Shown: positions 24,667-34,143, counted from the stretch's first letter. The stretch is DNA of 43,555 nt from Planctomycetota bacterium (GCA_016195405.1 JACPZP010000041.1:1-43555), one strand, 5' to 3'. Made by a program: numbers and translations. The notes: a model not told the origin generated them from the sequence alone.

Positions 24667-26997
24667 ATGGCGACACCGCTTCCTGGCGTTTGGGGCATTG
24701 ATCTTGGTCAATGTGCCCTCAAGGCCATTCGTTTGCAGATGCTCGACGGCGAAGTCACCGCCACCGCCTTCGATTACATCGAACACCCCAAGATCTTGAG
24801 CCAGCCCGACGCCGACCCCGACGAGCTGACCCGCGAGGCCCTGCAGCAGTTCCTGTCGCGCAACTCCATTCGCGGCGACATGGTCCTCATCAGCGTGCCC
24901 GGACAGTCCGGCCTGGCGCGCTTCGTCAAGCTGCCGCCCGTCGAAGAAAAAAAGATCGCCGACATCGTCCGGTTCGAGGCCAAGCAGCAGATTCCCTTCC
25001 CGCTCGACGAGGTCGTCTGGGATTACCAGAAGGTCGGCGCCGGCGTGGTCAGCGACGGCTTCGCCATGGAGACCGAGATCGGCCTATTCGCCATGAAGCG
25101 CGACATGGTCTACCGCGCCATCCAGCAATTCAAGGACGTCAACGTGGAAGTCCACGTCGTGCAGATGTCGCCTTTGGCCCTGTGCAACTACGTGGCTTAC
25201 GATCTTCTCGGCAAGGACGTCGGCCCCCAGGCGCCTCCCGCGGAAGGCGAGGAAGTCGGCTCGGCGGCAGCCGAGAAGCGGCCCTGCATCGTCGCCCTCG
25301 ACATCGGCACCGACAACTCCAACCTGGTCATCACCGACGGCGACAAGATCATCTGGCAACGACCGATTCCCCTGGGCGGCAACCACTTCACCCGCGTCCT
25401 CACCAAGGACCTGAAGCTCACCTTCGCCAAGGCCGAGCACTTGAAGCGCAACGCCGTTAAGTCGCCGGACCTCAAGAAAATCCTGTCGTCGTTGAAGCCG
25501 GTGCTGAACGATTTCGTGGGCGAAGTGCAACGTTCGCTGGGCTATTTCACCAACACGCACCGCGACGCCACCATCGAATACATGATCGGCCTGGGCAACG
25601 CGTTCCGCCTCCCCGGCCTGCAGAAGTATTTGCAGGAAAAGCTGCAACTCGAAGTCCGCAAGCTGGGCCAACTGGAGCGCGTCAAGGGCGAGCAGGTGCT
25701 CAACGCCCCGACTTTCTCCGAAAACGTCATGAGCTTCGCGGTTTCCTACGGCCTTGCCTTGCAAGGCTTGGAAAAGACCCGCCTGCAAACCAACCTGTTG
25801 CCGTATGAGATTCGCGTGGAGCGTATCGTGCGCGGCAAGAAGCCTTGGGCCGCCGCCGCCGCCGCCGCACTTCTTTTGGCGGTTGCGGGTCTGGCGCTGG
25901 GCCGCAGCATGGAAAAGGCCGCCGTCACGGGAACCGAAATCGACGCCGCGAAAAAGCGCGTCGATGTGGCGATGACCGAAGCTCGGAAGCTGATGGATGA
26001 ATTCAAGACCGAGGAAGAAAAGATAAAGAAGTCGCAGCGGGCTATCCGCATGATCGGCGCCAACGGCGAAGAACGGTTCAACTGGCAACACCTCTATCAG
26101 TTTGTGAACCTTGCTCTGCCTCGGGCCAACGGCGAAAAGTTGACGGAGGAATCGAGCCAACACGTCGAGGTTCGCAAGAAATACCTAACGCCCAATGCCA
26201 CGAAAGCTCTCGCGGATTTGGAAATAAAGCGCTTTGCCACGTCAGCCGCGGAGAACCCCGAAAAGGCAGCTGAGAATGAAGAGTTCATCAAGAAACACCT
26301 GATCCAGGTGAATGTGGAAGGCATTCTCGCGATGTATTCCGAGGATTTGAGCGGCTACTTCAAAGCGCTTGTCGAGCAATCGCCCAAGCTTGTGGGAATG
26401 AAGAACTCCGAGCGAGATACTCTGGAAAATATTGCCACCAACAAGGGCGCCGGGCTTCCGAAAGACGGCTGGGTCGTGGAGATTCGCGGCTACACCTACA
26501 ACAAGGGCGGCGAGGAGTTTGTGATCAACACCATTCTTGAGAACCTCGCTTACCCCAAAAACGTCAATCCAAAGTTACCCCAGAAGCTTGAAGAGGAAGT
26601 TCTTAAGAACATTAGCTTTCTCGTCCTGTTCAAGAATGAAGTCATCCGCAATCCCGTTCCCGGAGTGTTCCAGTATATCCAACAAAGCGTGCTGCCCAAC
26701 ATCGTCGGCGCCACTCGTGCCGCTGGCGGCGGGGGCGACAAGGACAGGGCGCCGAAAGTCGGCCGGTTTGGCGGAGAAGGCCAAGAAGGCGCTAAGGGCG
26801 GGAACCAAGGCAGCAACTGGCGGCCTATCGGCGATATCGCTCAAAGAGTGTTTGGATCCGGCGGGGCGCCGGGCGGCACCATTAACCGCCGGCCCGAAAG
26901 CGACCGCAACCAGCCAACGGGGTCCAGTCCAGAACTACAACCGCGTACCGAGTTCATCCTCTTGTTTGTCTGGCGCGAACCGCAACCGAAGAACTGA
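24667..26997 (+). CDS. pilM: PilM-like actin-fold ATPase with a fused membrane/PilN-like C-terminal half
   Basis: A 776-residue protein. Residues 1-380 match PilM, the actin-like ATPase of the type IV pilus inner-membrane platform: phosphate-binding GIDLGQCALKAI (residues about 10-21) and VALDIGTDNSNLVITDGD (about 210-227), and adenosine-side MIGLGNAFRLPGLQKYL (about 305-321). Unlike classical PilM (about 350 residues, cytoplasmic), it continues into a transmembrane helix (about 393-412, Ala/Leu-rich), a coiled coil and a long C-terminal domain, as if PilN were fused. The C-terminal linker contains GRFGGEGQEG near residue 700. GGAG precedes the ATG. First gene of a three-gene operon. Confidence 0.88.
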   Translation: MATPLPGVWGIDLGQCALKAIRLQMLDGEVTATAFDYIEHPKILSQPDADPDELTREALQQFLSRNSIRGDMVLISVPGQSGLARFVKLPPVEEKKIADIVRFEAKQQIPFPLDEVVWDYQKVGAGVVSDGFAMETEIGLFAMKRDMVYRAIQQFKDVNVEVHVVQMSPLALCNYVAYDLLGKDVGPQAPPAEGEEVGSAAAEKRPCIVALDIGTDNSNLVITDGDKIIWQRPIPLGGNHFTRVLTKDLKLTFAKAEHLKRNAVKSPDLKKILSSLKPVLNDFVGEVQRSLGYFTNTHRDATIEYMIGLGNAFRLPGLQKYLQEKLQLEVRKLGQLERVKGEQVLNAPTFSENVMSFAVSYGLALQGLEKTRLQTNLLPYEIRVERIVRGKKPWAAAAAAALLLAVAGLALGRSMEKAAVTGTEIDAAKKRVDVAMTEARKLMDEFKTEEEKIKKSQRAIRMIGANGEERFNWQHLYQFVNLALPRANGEKLTEESSQHVEVRKKYLTPNATKALADLEIKRFATSAAENPEKAAENEEFIKKHLIQVNVEGILAMYSEDLSGYFKALVEQSPKLVGMKNSERDTLENIATNKGAGLPKDGWVVEIRGYTYNKGGEEFVINTILENLAYPKNVNPKLPQKLEEEVLKNISFLVLFKNEVIRNPVPGVFQYIQQSVLPNIVGATRAAGGGGDKDRAPKVGRFGGEGQEGAKGGNQGSNWRPIGDIAQRVFGSGGAPGGTINRRPESDRNQPTGSSPELQPRTEFILLFVWREPQPKN

Positions 26998-27056
26998 TTG
27001 GCTCCACACGGAATCGGTGCATACCGCACTTGCGTCCAAAACGAAGGTGACCAGAA

Positions 27057-29195
27057 ATGAAATTCGATAAGGAAACTCTGCTGAAGCAGCGCTTTTGGGT
27101 GGTTCTCGCAGGCGCCGCGCCCTTGACGATCATCGCCATCTTCATCTTGTTGGTCATCGTCGGCGGGCAAATTCACGCCATTTATAAAGAACTTGAAAAG
27201 AAGTATGACGCGCCCAAATCACTTGTCAAAGGCGATCTTGTCAACAGGCCGATTATCGAAGACTACTCCAAAAAGGGCAAAGAAATTAAGAGCCATGAGG
27301 ATGTGATTTGGCACGATTCCTATAAGGGGCAAGCCAATCTCTTCAACTGGCCCGAAGAACTCGAAAGCCGATTCCATTTCAAGGACGGCATCTTCGCCCG
27401 ATCCGTCAAGGTCGAGCAGCGCGTGAAAAAGGATGGAGCCGCCGGCAAAGGCGACGACCCGAAAGCCGGCGATCCAAAAGTCGACCCAAAGGCCGCGAAC
27501 GCCAAGGCAAACGATGCGAAGCCCGAAGCGAAAGCCACCGACCCGAAGTCCGGCGATCCAAAGGACGTGGGCCCTAAAGATGCGGGCGTTCTAACGGGCG
27601 TAATCGTGAAATACGACAAGGATTGGATCCAATTGCAATGCGCGGACAACAAGGAGGAAATCGTTTACAACATTCCCAAAGTGAAAGTGAGCACCCCCGA
27701 TCCCACGGAGAAGCACTGGAACCAGCTTCTCATTGGCGACAAAGTTACGGTCCAATACGAGCGCGGCAAGTACTTTAACGATCCGCTCACCCTCTCTGAG
27801 CAAGCCGCGTTCATCGATCCCAGCGAGGCAGGCGGCAGTTTTACCGTTTATCTGACACAGGTCGAAGACATCATCACCCAAGTGCAACCGATCGACGAAA
27901 AGGGCGAGGGCGCCGTTCGCCTCCAAGGATACGCGTATCGCAAGGGCGAATTGCCGCCGTCGCAAAGCTCCTTTCTCCGCTACGTGTCCGGCGACTGGAT
28001 CCGCAGCCATGATATTTCCGAGGAAGCCTGGCTCGCCCAGCAGGAGCTTTGGATTTACCGTGAACTTTATCGGCTTGTCCGGGTCGCCAACGATTACGTA
28101 GGCCAATTCAAGCCTTGGCCCGGTGACAAGTTGGACGGCAAAGGTGATGGGATCTGGAAGGGCGGCACGGAAAAGAATAAACCCTATTCATTCAAAAATC
28201 CCTACTGGGAAATCGACGTCGTTTGGAAGGGGGGCAACGAACTTGAACTGACCATGAAAAACCTGCTGGACCGCCGGCAAAAGCTGGACATTCATTTTCT
28301 CGTCAAAATGAACGAAGAGTCGGAACCGGAAAAGTTCCTGGTTGGAGGCGAGCCGCTTCTGCCCAAAGACAATGAAGGCGCGATCCGCAAAATCAAAATT
28401 GAATTGACGAAGCCGTTTCTGCCGCGCACCGGCATTTACAGCTTGGAGCAGGTCCTCACTTGGGAGACGGCGGCAGTCAAGGGCATTGAATCCATCGTCA
28501 TCGGCCCCGGAAACAGCCTTTCGCAGCGCATGTCCAATCTGCAGACGCGGCCCTTGAAAAAGGACGACACGCCGAAGGAAAAGGACAAGGGCGCCAAAGC
28601 CGTTGGCGCTGTTGGCCGTTTCGGCAAGGAAGGCGACGGCAATCAGCGAGGACCGGCCGGCGGCAATACTCCCAACGGCTTGTCGCGCGATCCCTACCTC
28701 GACGTCACGCCACAAACCCGCAACATTCCCGTGGCGTTGGCCCTGATCGTGGACCAGGATCACACTGACCGCGTTCTGACCGCGTTCTCCAACTCCCGGT
28801 TTCGCTTTCTCATCACCGAGGTCCTCAAGAACCGCTATCCCGCCAGCATGCGGCCTCAGTCGGCCCAGCTGACACAGGCTGCGAGCGCTAATCTCACCGG
28901 TGAAGTCAAGAACGTCGGTCAGGCCCCGCCCCGTCTCGGCGACTTCGAAGGCTTTCGCGGCGGCAAGGCGTTCGGTCCCGGCCCCAAAGGCCTCGGCGGA
29001 GCGCCCAAGGGCCTCGGCACGCAGCCGCAAGGAGGCGGTGGACGCTTGGCCAAAGAGGACGGCGGATTCGGAGGCACTCAACGGCCACAAAGAAATGCGA
29101 CCGTCAATGAAGATTTGGAGGCGAACATCGAAATGGTCATCTACGGCATCGTAACGGTGTATCAGCGTTATCCGCCGCCGTCAGAACCAAGGTAA
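27057..29195 (+). CDS. large bitopic membrane protein of the PilM operon (PilN-like position)
   Basis: A 712-residue protein with one N-terminal transmembrane helix (about 13-37, after a basic start), then an extracytoplasmic part. Residues about 124-178 are a Lys/Asp/Pro/Ala-rich repeat linker (GDDPKAGDPKVDPKAANAKA and similar). The middle contains beta-rich segments of unknown fold; near 520 a Gly-rich GRFGKEGDGNQRG linker occurs, and the C-terminus (ALALIVDQDHTDRVLTAFSN to IEMVIYGIVTVYQRY) may be a ferredoxin-like domain. Canonical PilN and PilO are about 200 residues, so this is much larger. Its place after PilM suggests an inner-membrane pilus or secretion platform role; sequence alone does not identify a family. 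Confidence 0.8.
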   Translation: MKFDKETLLKQRFWVVLAGAAPLTIIAIFILLVIVGGQIHAIYKELEKKYDAPKSLVKGDLVNRPIIEDYSKKGKEIKSHEDVIWHDSYKGQANLFNWPEELESRFHFKDGIFARSVKVEQRVKKDGAAGKGDDPKAGDPKVDPKAANAKANDAKPEAKATDPKSGDPKDVGPKDAGVLTGVIVKYDKDWIQLQCADNKEEIVYNIPKVKVSTPDPTEKHWNQLLIGDKVTVQYERGKYFNDPLTLSEQAAFIDPSEAGGSFTVYLTQVEDIITQVQPIDEKGEGAVRLQGYAYRKGELPPSQSSFLRYVSGDWIRSHDISEEAWLAQQELWIYRELYRLVRVANDYVGQFKPWPGDKLDGKGDGIWKGGTEKNKPYSFKNPYWEIDVVWKGGNELELTMKNLLDRRQKLDIHFLVKMNEESEPEKFLVGGEPLLPKDNEGAIRKIKIELTKPFLPRTGIYSLEQVLTWETAAVKGIESIVIGPGNSLSQRMSNLQTRPLKKDDTPKEKDKGAKAVGAVGRFGKEGDGNQRGPAGGNTPNGLSRDPYLDVTPQTRNIPVALALIVDQDHTDRVLTAFSNSRFRFLITEVLKNRYPASMRPQSAQLTQAASANLTGEVKNVGQAPPRLGDFEGFRGGKAFGPGPKGLGGAPKGLGTQPQGGGGRLAKEDGGFGGTQRPQRNATVNEDLEANIEMVIYGIVTVYQRYPPPSEPR

Positions 29196-29197
29196 AG

Positions 29198-29272
29198 TAG
29201 GTCCGCCGAGCCGAGGCGGACTTTCATCATAAGCCGGAAATCCAGTAGGTCCGCCGAGCCGAGGCGGACCTG
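29198..29272. repeat. pair of GTAGGTCCGCC palindromic repeats inside the pilM operon
   Basis: Two copies of GTAGGTCCGCCGAGCCGAGG followed by CGGAC (29198-29224 and 29246-29272), the same family as at 5.1 and 24.3 kb, with CCGCC in place of CCGGC. They fill most of the 101-base gap between the second and third genes and so must be transcribed with the operon. Each forms a strong hairpin without a T-run. Confidence 0.8.
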
Positions 29273-29296
29273 AAGCCACCAAGCGAGGACCCTCCC

Positions 29297-31405
29297 ATGG
29301 CCAAGAAAGTCGACTTTGCCGCCCTGAAAGAGCGCTTCAAGAAATACATGTTCAACCACGGCGAGCGCGTCGGCTTGGCGGTTTGCGCCGGACTCGCCGT
29401 GCTCTTGATCGGCATGGGCGTCTGGAACGGCCTCACTTCGAGCCGGCCCAAATCCGGCGAGCCTTGGCACAAGGTTCTCAATGCCAAAGCCGATGAGGTG
29501 AACACGAATGTCCAGCATGCCAGCCTTTCTGAAGAGAAAAAGAAGTTTCCGGAAGACCTGCTCAAGAGAGTAACGGCCGGCGATCTCTGGGCCAATGTGC
29601 TTCCGTGGTTCCAACCAGGCCCGCTAACTGCTTCCTTGGAACAAGCGGACACCCGGCGACGAAACCCCGCCATCCTGAAAACCCTCGATGGTGAAAAACA
29701 GATTCAGGTCGATGTCGTCCAGGCCGCCGTACTCGCCTACGAAGTGGATTTCAAGAAACAGAGAGTCTGGATCGGCAAGGCTCGAGCCGGCGGCAAAGCC
29801 GGCACAGGGGCGGCGAACAACCCCAGCGGTCTGGTCACTCTTGTGAATCCCTACCGGATCGCGGTCATCAGCGCTTTGTTCCCGGTTCGTGAACAGCTTG
29901 AGGAATATCGCAAGGAGTTGCGCCTGCCCACGCTCCAGGCCCTGCTGGCCGATCCGAGCAACTTGCCCAAGCCCGTTGGCTTAAACGTCTTTCGCTGTGA
30001 GATCAAGCCCGACGGCAAAGCCACGGACTGGGAAGTCGTTTACCGCTACGATCCCGAAAAGGAAAAGATCGAGAAAGCCGAGCGCATCGACCGACTCCTT
30101 CGCGAGTCGCAGATCGACACCGACAATGCCCAGATGTACGGCAAGTACTTGTTGAACGGCCTCGACACCATGTTCCCGAAGTTGGCCCACGGCAGCTATC
30201 CCATGGTGAAACTCGAAGGTATCGAAGGCAAACCCTTGGCCGAACCAGAAAAGAAACAGGGCGCCGAACCCAAGAAATTAGAGGAAAAGAAAATTGAAGG
30301 GTTTCCAACCGGCAAGAACCCCGTAAAAGGCGGCGGCGAGCCCGGCAAGCTTGGCGGAGGCGGCGACACCGGCCAGGGCGTATGGGACAAGGTCGATGTC
30401 CCCTGGAATAGTCAGAGCGTTTCCAAAGACCTTCAAGAAAAGTTCAAAGGTGAGTACGAACTCTTCAATCCGTTCGCGAAAGGCACACAACCTGACAAAA
30501 AGGGTTTCACGGGCGAATTCGGCGGCGGCCTCGGCGGCGGCGGCCGCTTTGGAAAAGAAGGCAAGGAGGGCAAGGAAGGCAAGGATCCCAAAAAGGACAC
30601 CAAAGACATCACCGAGATTCCGGATCTCCTCGTGCGCTTTTTCGACGTCGGCCTGGAACCGGGCAAGACTTACCGCTACTGCGTCCAGGTGCGCATGCAC
30701 AATCCCAACTTTGAACGCAAGGATGTCGCCTTCGAGGCCCTCGCCAAGGTCAAGGAACTCTATTCGCCCTTCGCGGTCACTCCCGAGGTTCGCGTGCCGC
30801 CTGAATATCACTTCTACGCCGTCGACCAGCAGCCCGAAGTTCCTATTCGGGATGGCCCCGACTTTAAACTCGACAACCCCGGTGGCCGCACGCCCAGGGT
30901 GCCCATCCAGGTGCACCGTTGGGTCGAATCCATTCCCAAGGAATTCCTAAACATCGGCGACTGGGCCGTCGCCGAGCGGCTGCTGGTTCGCAAGGGCGAC
31001 TTCATCGGCCGCAACGGCGTCTACGTCGAGATGCCCGTATGGATGGAATCCAAAGACAAGTTCGAGCTTTACTCGGCCCCGCGCGGTCCCAAAGCGAGGC
31101 CCGGCGACAAATTCAACATCGGCGTTCCTGTTGATTTCCAGGGGCCCTCGCTCTTGGTCGATTTCTCCGGAGGCCGCAAGGACAGGGACGAATCCGCCGT
31201 CGAGGTCCTGGTTCTGACTCCGGAAGGCAAGCTCGTGGTGCGCAATTCCCGCATTGACGCCGAAGACGACAACCCCATCGGCAAAGATCGCAAGGTCCGC
31301 TACGATGCATGGCGCGAACACGTCAGCTCGCTGCGCAGTGGCGGCGGCGCCAGCGGCAGAGGAGGCGTCGTCATGCCGGGGCTTGGCGCCGGCAAGAAAG
31401 ACTAG
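29297..31405 (+). CDS. large bitopic membrane protein of the PilM operon (PilO-like position)
   Basis: A 702-residue protein with a basic N-terminus, one transmembrane helix (about 25-44, VGLAVCAGLAVLLIGMGVWN) and a large extracytoplasmic part. Its middle carries low-complexity Glu/Lys/Gly linkers (about 315-365 and 415-435), the second starting with GRFGKEGKEGKEGKDPKKD. The C-terminal third holds beta-rich segments such as FDVGLEPGKTYRYCVQVRMH. No catalytic motif is visible. The position suits a PilO-like or scaffold protein but the sequence does not show it. It ends 28 bases before the terminator at 31433. Confidence 0.8.
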   Translation: MAKKVDFAALKERFKKYMFNHGERVGLAVCAGLAVLLIGMGVWNGLTSSRPKSGEPWHKVLNAKADEVNTNVQHASLSEEKKKFPEDLLKRVTAGDLWANVLPWFQPGPLTASLEQADTRRRNPAILKTLDGEKQIQVDVVQAAVLAYEVDFKKQRVWIGKARAGGKAGTGAANNPSGLVTLVNPYRIAVISALFPVREQLEEYRKELRLPTLQALLADPSNLPKPVGLNVFRCEIKPDGKATDWEVVYRYDPEKEKIEKAERIDRLLRESQIDTDNAQMYGKYLLNGLDTMFPKLAHGSYPMVKLEGIEGKPLAEPEKKQGAEPKKLEEKKIEGFPTGKNPVKGGGEPGKLGGGGDTGQGVWDKVDVPWNSQSVSKDLQEKFKGEYELFNPFAKGTQPDKKGFTGEFGGGLGGGGRFGKEGKEGKEGKDPKKDTKDITEIPDLLVRFFDVGLEPGKTYRYCVQVRMHNPNFERKDVAFEALAKVKELYSPFAVTPEVRVPPEYHFYAVDQQPEVPIRDGPDFKLDNPGGRTPRVPIQVHRWVESIPKEFLNIGDWAVAERLLVRKGDFIGRNGVYVEMPVWMESKDKFELYSAPRGPKARPGDKFNIGVPVDFQGPSLLVDFSGGRKDRDESAVEVLVLTPEGKLVVRNSRIDAEDDNPIGKDRKVRYDAWREHVSSLRSGGGASGRGGVVMPGLGAGKKD

Positions 31406-31432
31406 CTTCCCCCCAACCTCGCAGTTTCCCCG

Positions 31433-31463
31433 GCCCGCGGCCTTTCCACCGCGGGCTTTTTTT
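31433..31463 (+). terminator. factor-independent terminator of the pilM operon
   Basis: GCCCGCGG pairs perfectly with CCGCGGGC across an 8-base loop, and the stem is followed by seven T residues (31457-31463). It starts 28 bases after the stop of the third gene. It is the best classical terminator in the window. Confidence 0.93.
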
Positions 31464-31557
31464 GTTGGGTTTGACTGCTTCGGAAAATGCGCTAGAATTG
31501 AAACGGAACAGCTCCGGTCAGGGATGGCCGGAGGGGGAAACCTGGAGGAGATTGGAA

Positions 31558-32079
31558 ATGTGGTATTACAACCCCGATCATCCCCTGCGCCGCTTTTTCT
31601 CAGGACTCACCGAACAGACCTTTGCCGCCAACCTGGGCATGGCCGATCCGGGCCTCGTCGACTACCTGTCGTTGCTCCTGTCGCGCTTCATCCACATCGA
31701 CGCCTTGCATCGCTTGAATCTCTCCGGTAAGCGCCTCGAGGAAGTCGCCGACATGCTGCTGGAAGCACAAGCCCTGCCGCCCGAAGGCCGCACCAGCCGC
31801 GAGATGCACCGCCACATCGGCGACTACACGCTCTTCTGGACGGGCGTCTATCCCGATGCCCTGCGCCGGCTGCGCTCGGTCCTCAACAAGGACCACTTCG
31901 TCGATTACTGCCGGCAGGGAAAGCGCTCCTATTACATCGCCAGCACGTTCGCGGAAGACCCCTACCAGGAAGAAGCCCCGGTGCTGCGCCGTCTCAGCGA
32001 GCAATTCGAGCTGTGCGCCTACGGACTGAGCCAGGTCCGCCGCGAATGGGAACACTCCCGCGCCCCGCTCGCTGGCTAG
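31558..32079 (+). CDS. unknown protein, mainly helical
   Basis: A 173-residue soluble protein; the frame is open from 31309, but the ATG at 31558 has GGAGGAG eight bases upstream and starts the compact domain (MWYYNPDHPLRRFFSGLTEQ). No signal peptide. It is helix-rich with short motifs such as LLLSRFIHIDALHRL and YTLFWTGVYPDALRRLR and no catalytic motif that I recognise. The stop is five bases from that of the convergent PD40 gene, so the ends are packed. I do not know the family. Confidence 0.82.
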   Translation: MWYYNPDHPLRRFFSGLTEQTFAANLGMADPGLVDYLSLLLSRFIHIDALHRLNLSGKRLEEVADMLLEAQALPPEGRTSREMHRHIGDYTLFWTGVYPDALRRLRSVLNKDHFVDYCRQGKRSYYIASTFAEDPYQEEAPVLRRLSEQFELCAYGLSQVRREWEHSRAPLAG

Positions 32080-32084
32080 CGCAC

Positions 32085-33116
32085 TCACTTATCCTCAGGC
32101 GCCGTGAAATCCGCGATAGAGAGCTGCGCCGGCTGGCGTCCGTCGCGCGTCGAGGTCCACATCAGCTTGCGATAGTCGGGGCTGAACACCGGCAGCACGT
32201 CCGCTCCGGGAGCGAAGGTCAGCCGCGTCTTCTTCCCGGTTTCGATGTCCATCCAATACAGATCGTAATTCGGTCGCACCAGCGGGTTGCTGTGGTCGGC
32301 CGCGGTGTAGATGATGTGCCGGCTGTCCTTGTACCAATAAGGAGCCCAGAAGACCCAGTTCTCGTCGTCGGTAAGCGCCTTTTCAGCGGTGCCGTCGACG
32401 TTGATCACATAGAGTTGCAGGTGGTCCTTCTTCTTGCGGTCGCTGCGGAAGATGACCTTCTTGCCGTCCGGTGAGAAGAACGGGCCGCCGTTGTAGCAGC
32501 CGGGCGCCTTGGTCACTTGCCGCACGTTCTTGCCGTCGGCGTCCATGATGAAGAGTTCCAGGTTCTTCTCTCCGGAGCGGTTCGAGCAGAAGACGATCTG
32601 CTTGCCGTCGGGCGAATACGATCCCTCGGCGTCGTACCCGGGCGAGTCGGTGAGGCGTTTGAGATTGCCGCCGTCGGGATCGGCTTCAAAGATCTCCATG
32701 TAGGGGTCGAAGTCCCATTGGTAGCGGCGGCGCTTCTTCGCTTTGCGCTCCTCCTCGCGCTGGGCCAGCTCGACGGCATAGTGCTTCTTGGCGTCGGGAT
32801 CGAGATGGCTGCTGGCGAAGATGATTTTCTTGCCATCGGGTGAAAAGTAGCCGCACGTGGTTTTGCCGACGCCGGGGCTGACACGCAGATGCTTGCCCGT
32901 TTCCAAATCCATGACGAACATCTGGTAAAACGGATTGTCGCCCTTGTCCTCAGCCTGAAAAATGATGCGCTTGCCGTTGGGCGAAAAGTAACCCTCGCCG
33001 GCGCGGACGAAATCGCGCGTCACTTGCCGGATGTTCTTGAGATGCGCCGCCTCCTGCTTTTCCCAATCCCCGCCCGGCTGTCCGCCAAGAGCCAATAGCG
33101 CTGCCAGCTTCCACAT
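32085..33116 (-). CDS. TolB-like PD40 beta-propeller protein, exported
   Basis: A 343-residue protein with a short N-terminal signal-like segment (MWKLAALLALGGQPGG), followed by a beta-propeller made of repeated PD40/WD40-like blades: GYFSPDGKKIIFASSHL, GSYSPDGKQIVFCSNR, PFFSPDGKKVIFRSDR, with F-x-S-P-D-G-K in each. About six blades are visible. Such propellers bind proteins or cell-wall material; TolB is the best-known relative, but this protein lacks the TolB N-terminal domain, and no tol-pal genes are present. Confidence 0.9.
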   Translation of the reverse strand: MWKLAALLALGGQPGGDWEKQEAAHLKNIRQVTRDFVRAGEGYFSPNGKRIIFQAEDKGDNPFYQMFVMDLETGKHLRVSPGVGKTTCGYFSPDGKKIIFASSHLDPDAKKHYAVELAQREEERKAKKRRRYQWDFDPYMEIFEADPDGGNLKRLTDSPGYDAEGSYSPDGKQIVFCSNRSGEKNLELFIMDADGKNVRQVTKAPGCYNGGPFFSPDGKKVIFRSDRKKKDHLQLYVINVDGTAEKALTDDENWVFWAPYWYKDSRHIIYTAADHSNPLVRPNYDLYWMDIETGKKTRLTFAPGADVLPVFSPDYRKLMWTSTRDGRQPAQLSIADFTAPEDK

Positions 33117-33209
33117 CTCTCTGCTCCTCTATTTCTTGGTTGCGAACGCGATTCCAACCCATTATAAGCACATCAGGGCAATTGTCTGGTTTCCCACCGC
33201 GAGACAACC

Positions 33210-33848
33210 ATGGAATTCCTGCAGAAACCGCCGCAAGGACTCGTCGAGTTGCTTCCCGAAGGCATGAGGCCCTTCGTCGAAGGACCGGGCTGGTACGTCA
33301 TCCTAGGCGTCGTGGCCCTCATCATTGTCTGGATCTTGTGGTCGGTGGTGAGCCGCCATCTTCCCAAAAAGACCTATGTCCGCCCGTCCGAAAACCTCGA
33401 GGAGATCTTGGCACAGTATCCGGAGGCCAAACCGTCCACCGGCGACCAACAATTGCGCGTCGAGGGCGTTCCGGTGCGGATGCGGCTCGTCGTGGTGGCG
33501 CCGACCAGCAAGGACGACGAGATCAATTCCGACGCGATCGAGAAACTGCTCGATCGGGTCCTGCCGGGCTTGGGCCGAATCTGCGAGGCCGATCGCCCGC
33601 GCGTCCGCGTCTGGCCGCAGCAGCTGAGCTACGAGGGCTTCGCCAAACATCTCCATCGCAACACGATCATCCCCGAAGGCGAGCGCCAGCTGTCGCGCTG
33701 GATAGTCGTCGCCGGCCGCGCCAAGCTGGGAAGTCGCCAAATAATGCTCGGCCTTGCAATGCAAGCCATTAAGCCCAACAGCGTTGGCCGCAAGACCATC
33801 GACGCCCATCAATGGGACGAGATGCTGCGTATTCGCGTGCGCGATTGA
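33210..33848 (+). CDS. unknown single-pass membrane protein
   Basis: A 212-residue protein with one clear transmembrane helix (about residues 27-47, WYVILGVVALIIVWILWSVV) and a soluble C-terminal domain of unknown fold. The domain contains VPVRMRLVVVAPTSKDDEIN and SRWIVVAGRAKLGSRQIMLG, suggesting an alpha/beta sandwich. Only the transmembrane helix gives a clue to location. It starts 93 bases from the divergent PD40 gene, so the two promoters overlap. Confidence 0.8.
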   Translation: MEFLQKPPQGLVELLPEGMRPFVEGPGWYVILGVVALIIVWILWSVVSRHLPKKTYVRPSENLEEILAQYPEAKPSTGDQQLRVEGVPVRMRLVVVAPTSKDDEINSDAIEKLLDRVLPGLGRICEADRPRVRVWPQQLSYEGFAKHLHRNTIIPEGERQLSRWIVVAGRAKLGSRQIMLGLAMQAIKPNSVGRKTIDAHQWDEMLRIRVRD

Positions 33849-34143
33849 CCAATTCTTGAGCACCATTGCCTGCGAGTTAAGCAAGAAAACGCGGCGAGCC
33901 AGGAGCATTTGCGATCGAAACGCCTTATCGCTCGCTCGAAAGCGCCAGGGGTATATGAGTGTGGTACTGTGGCGGTCAGCTCAAAACTCCGCCATAACTA
34001 TCTTTTTTATAAGGGATTACGAAAATGACCTCAGCGCCAAGTAGCGTGGCGGTGAGGTCTTATGGTGGCGGTGATGGCGCCGAAGAGAAACCCTCTGGGG
34101 CTTTCCTGCGCATCGTTCTTGAAAGGATTTCACCTCCAAATAA
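33849..34143. other. intergenic stretch with no gene seen
   Basis: 295 bases between a plus-strand gene and the stop of the DUF3500 gene. I see no supported open frame, tRNA, strong hairpin or tandem repeat here; a weak GTGGCGGT-type direct repetition (near 34045-34072) is too short to interpret. Confidence 0.5.

Noticed and set aside
25084..26163. 359-codon minus-strand frame inside pilM
   Set aside because: pilM has clear ATPase motifs in this region; the antisense frame is a shadow.
28188..29090. 300-codon minus-strand frame inside the second pilM-operon gene
   Set aside because: Antisense to an uninterrupted operon gene, with no ribosome site or motif of its own.
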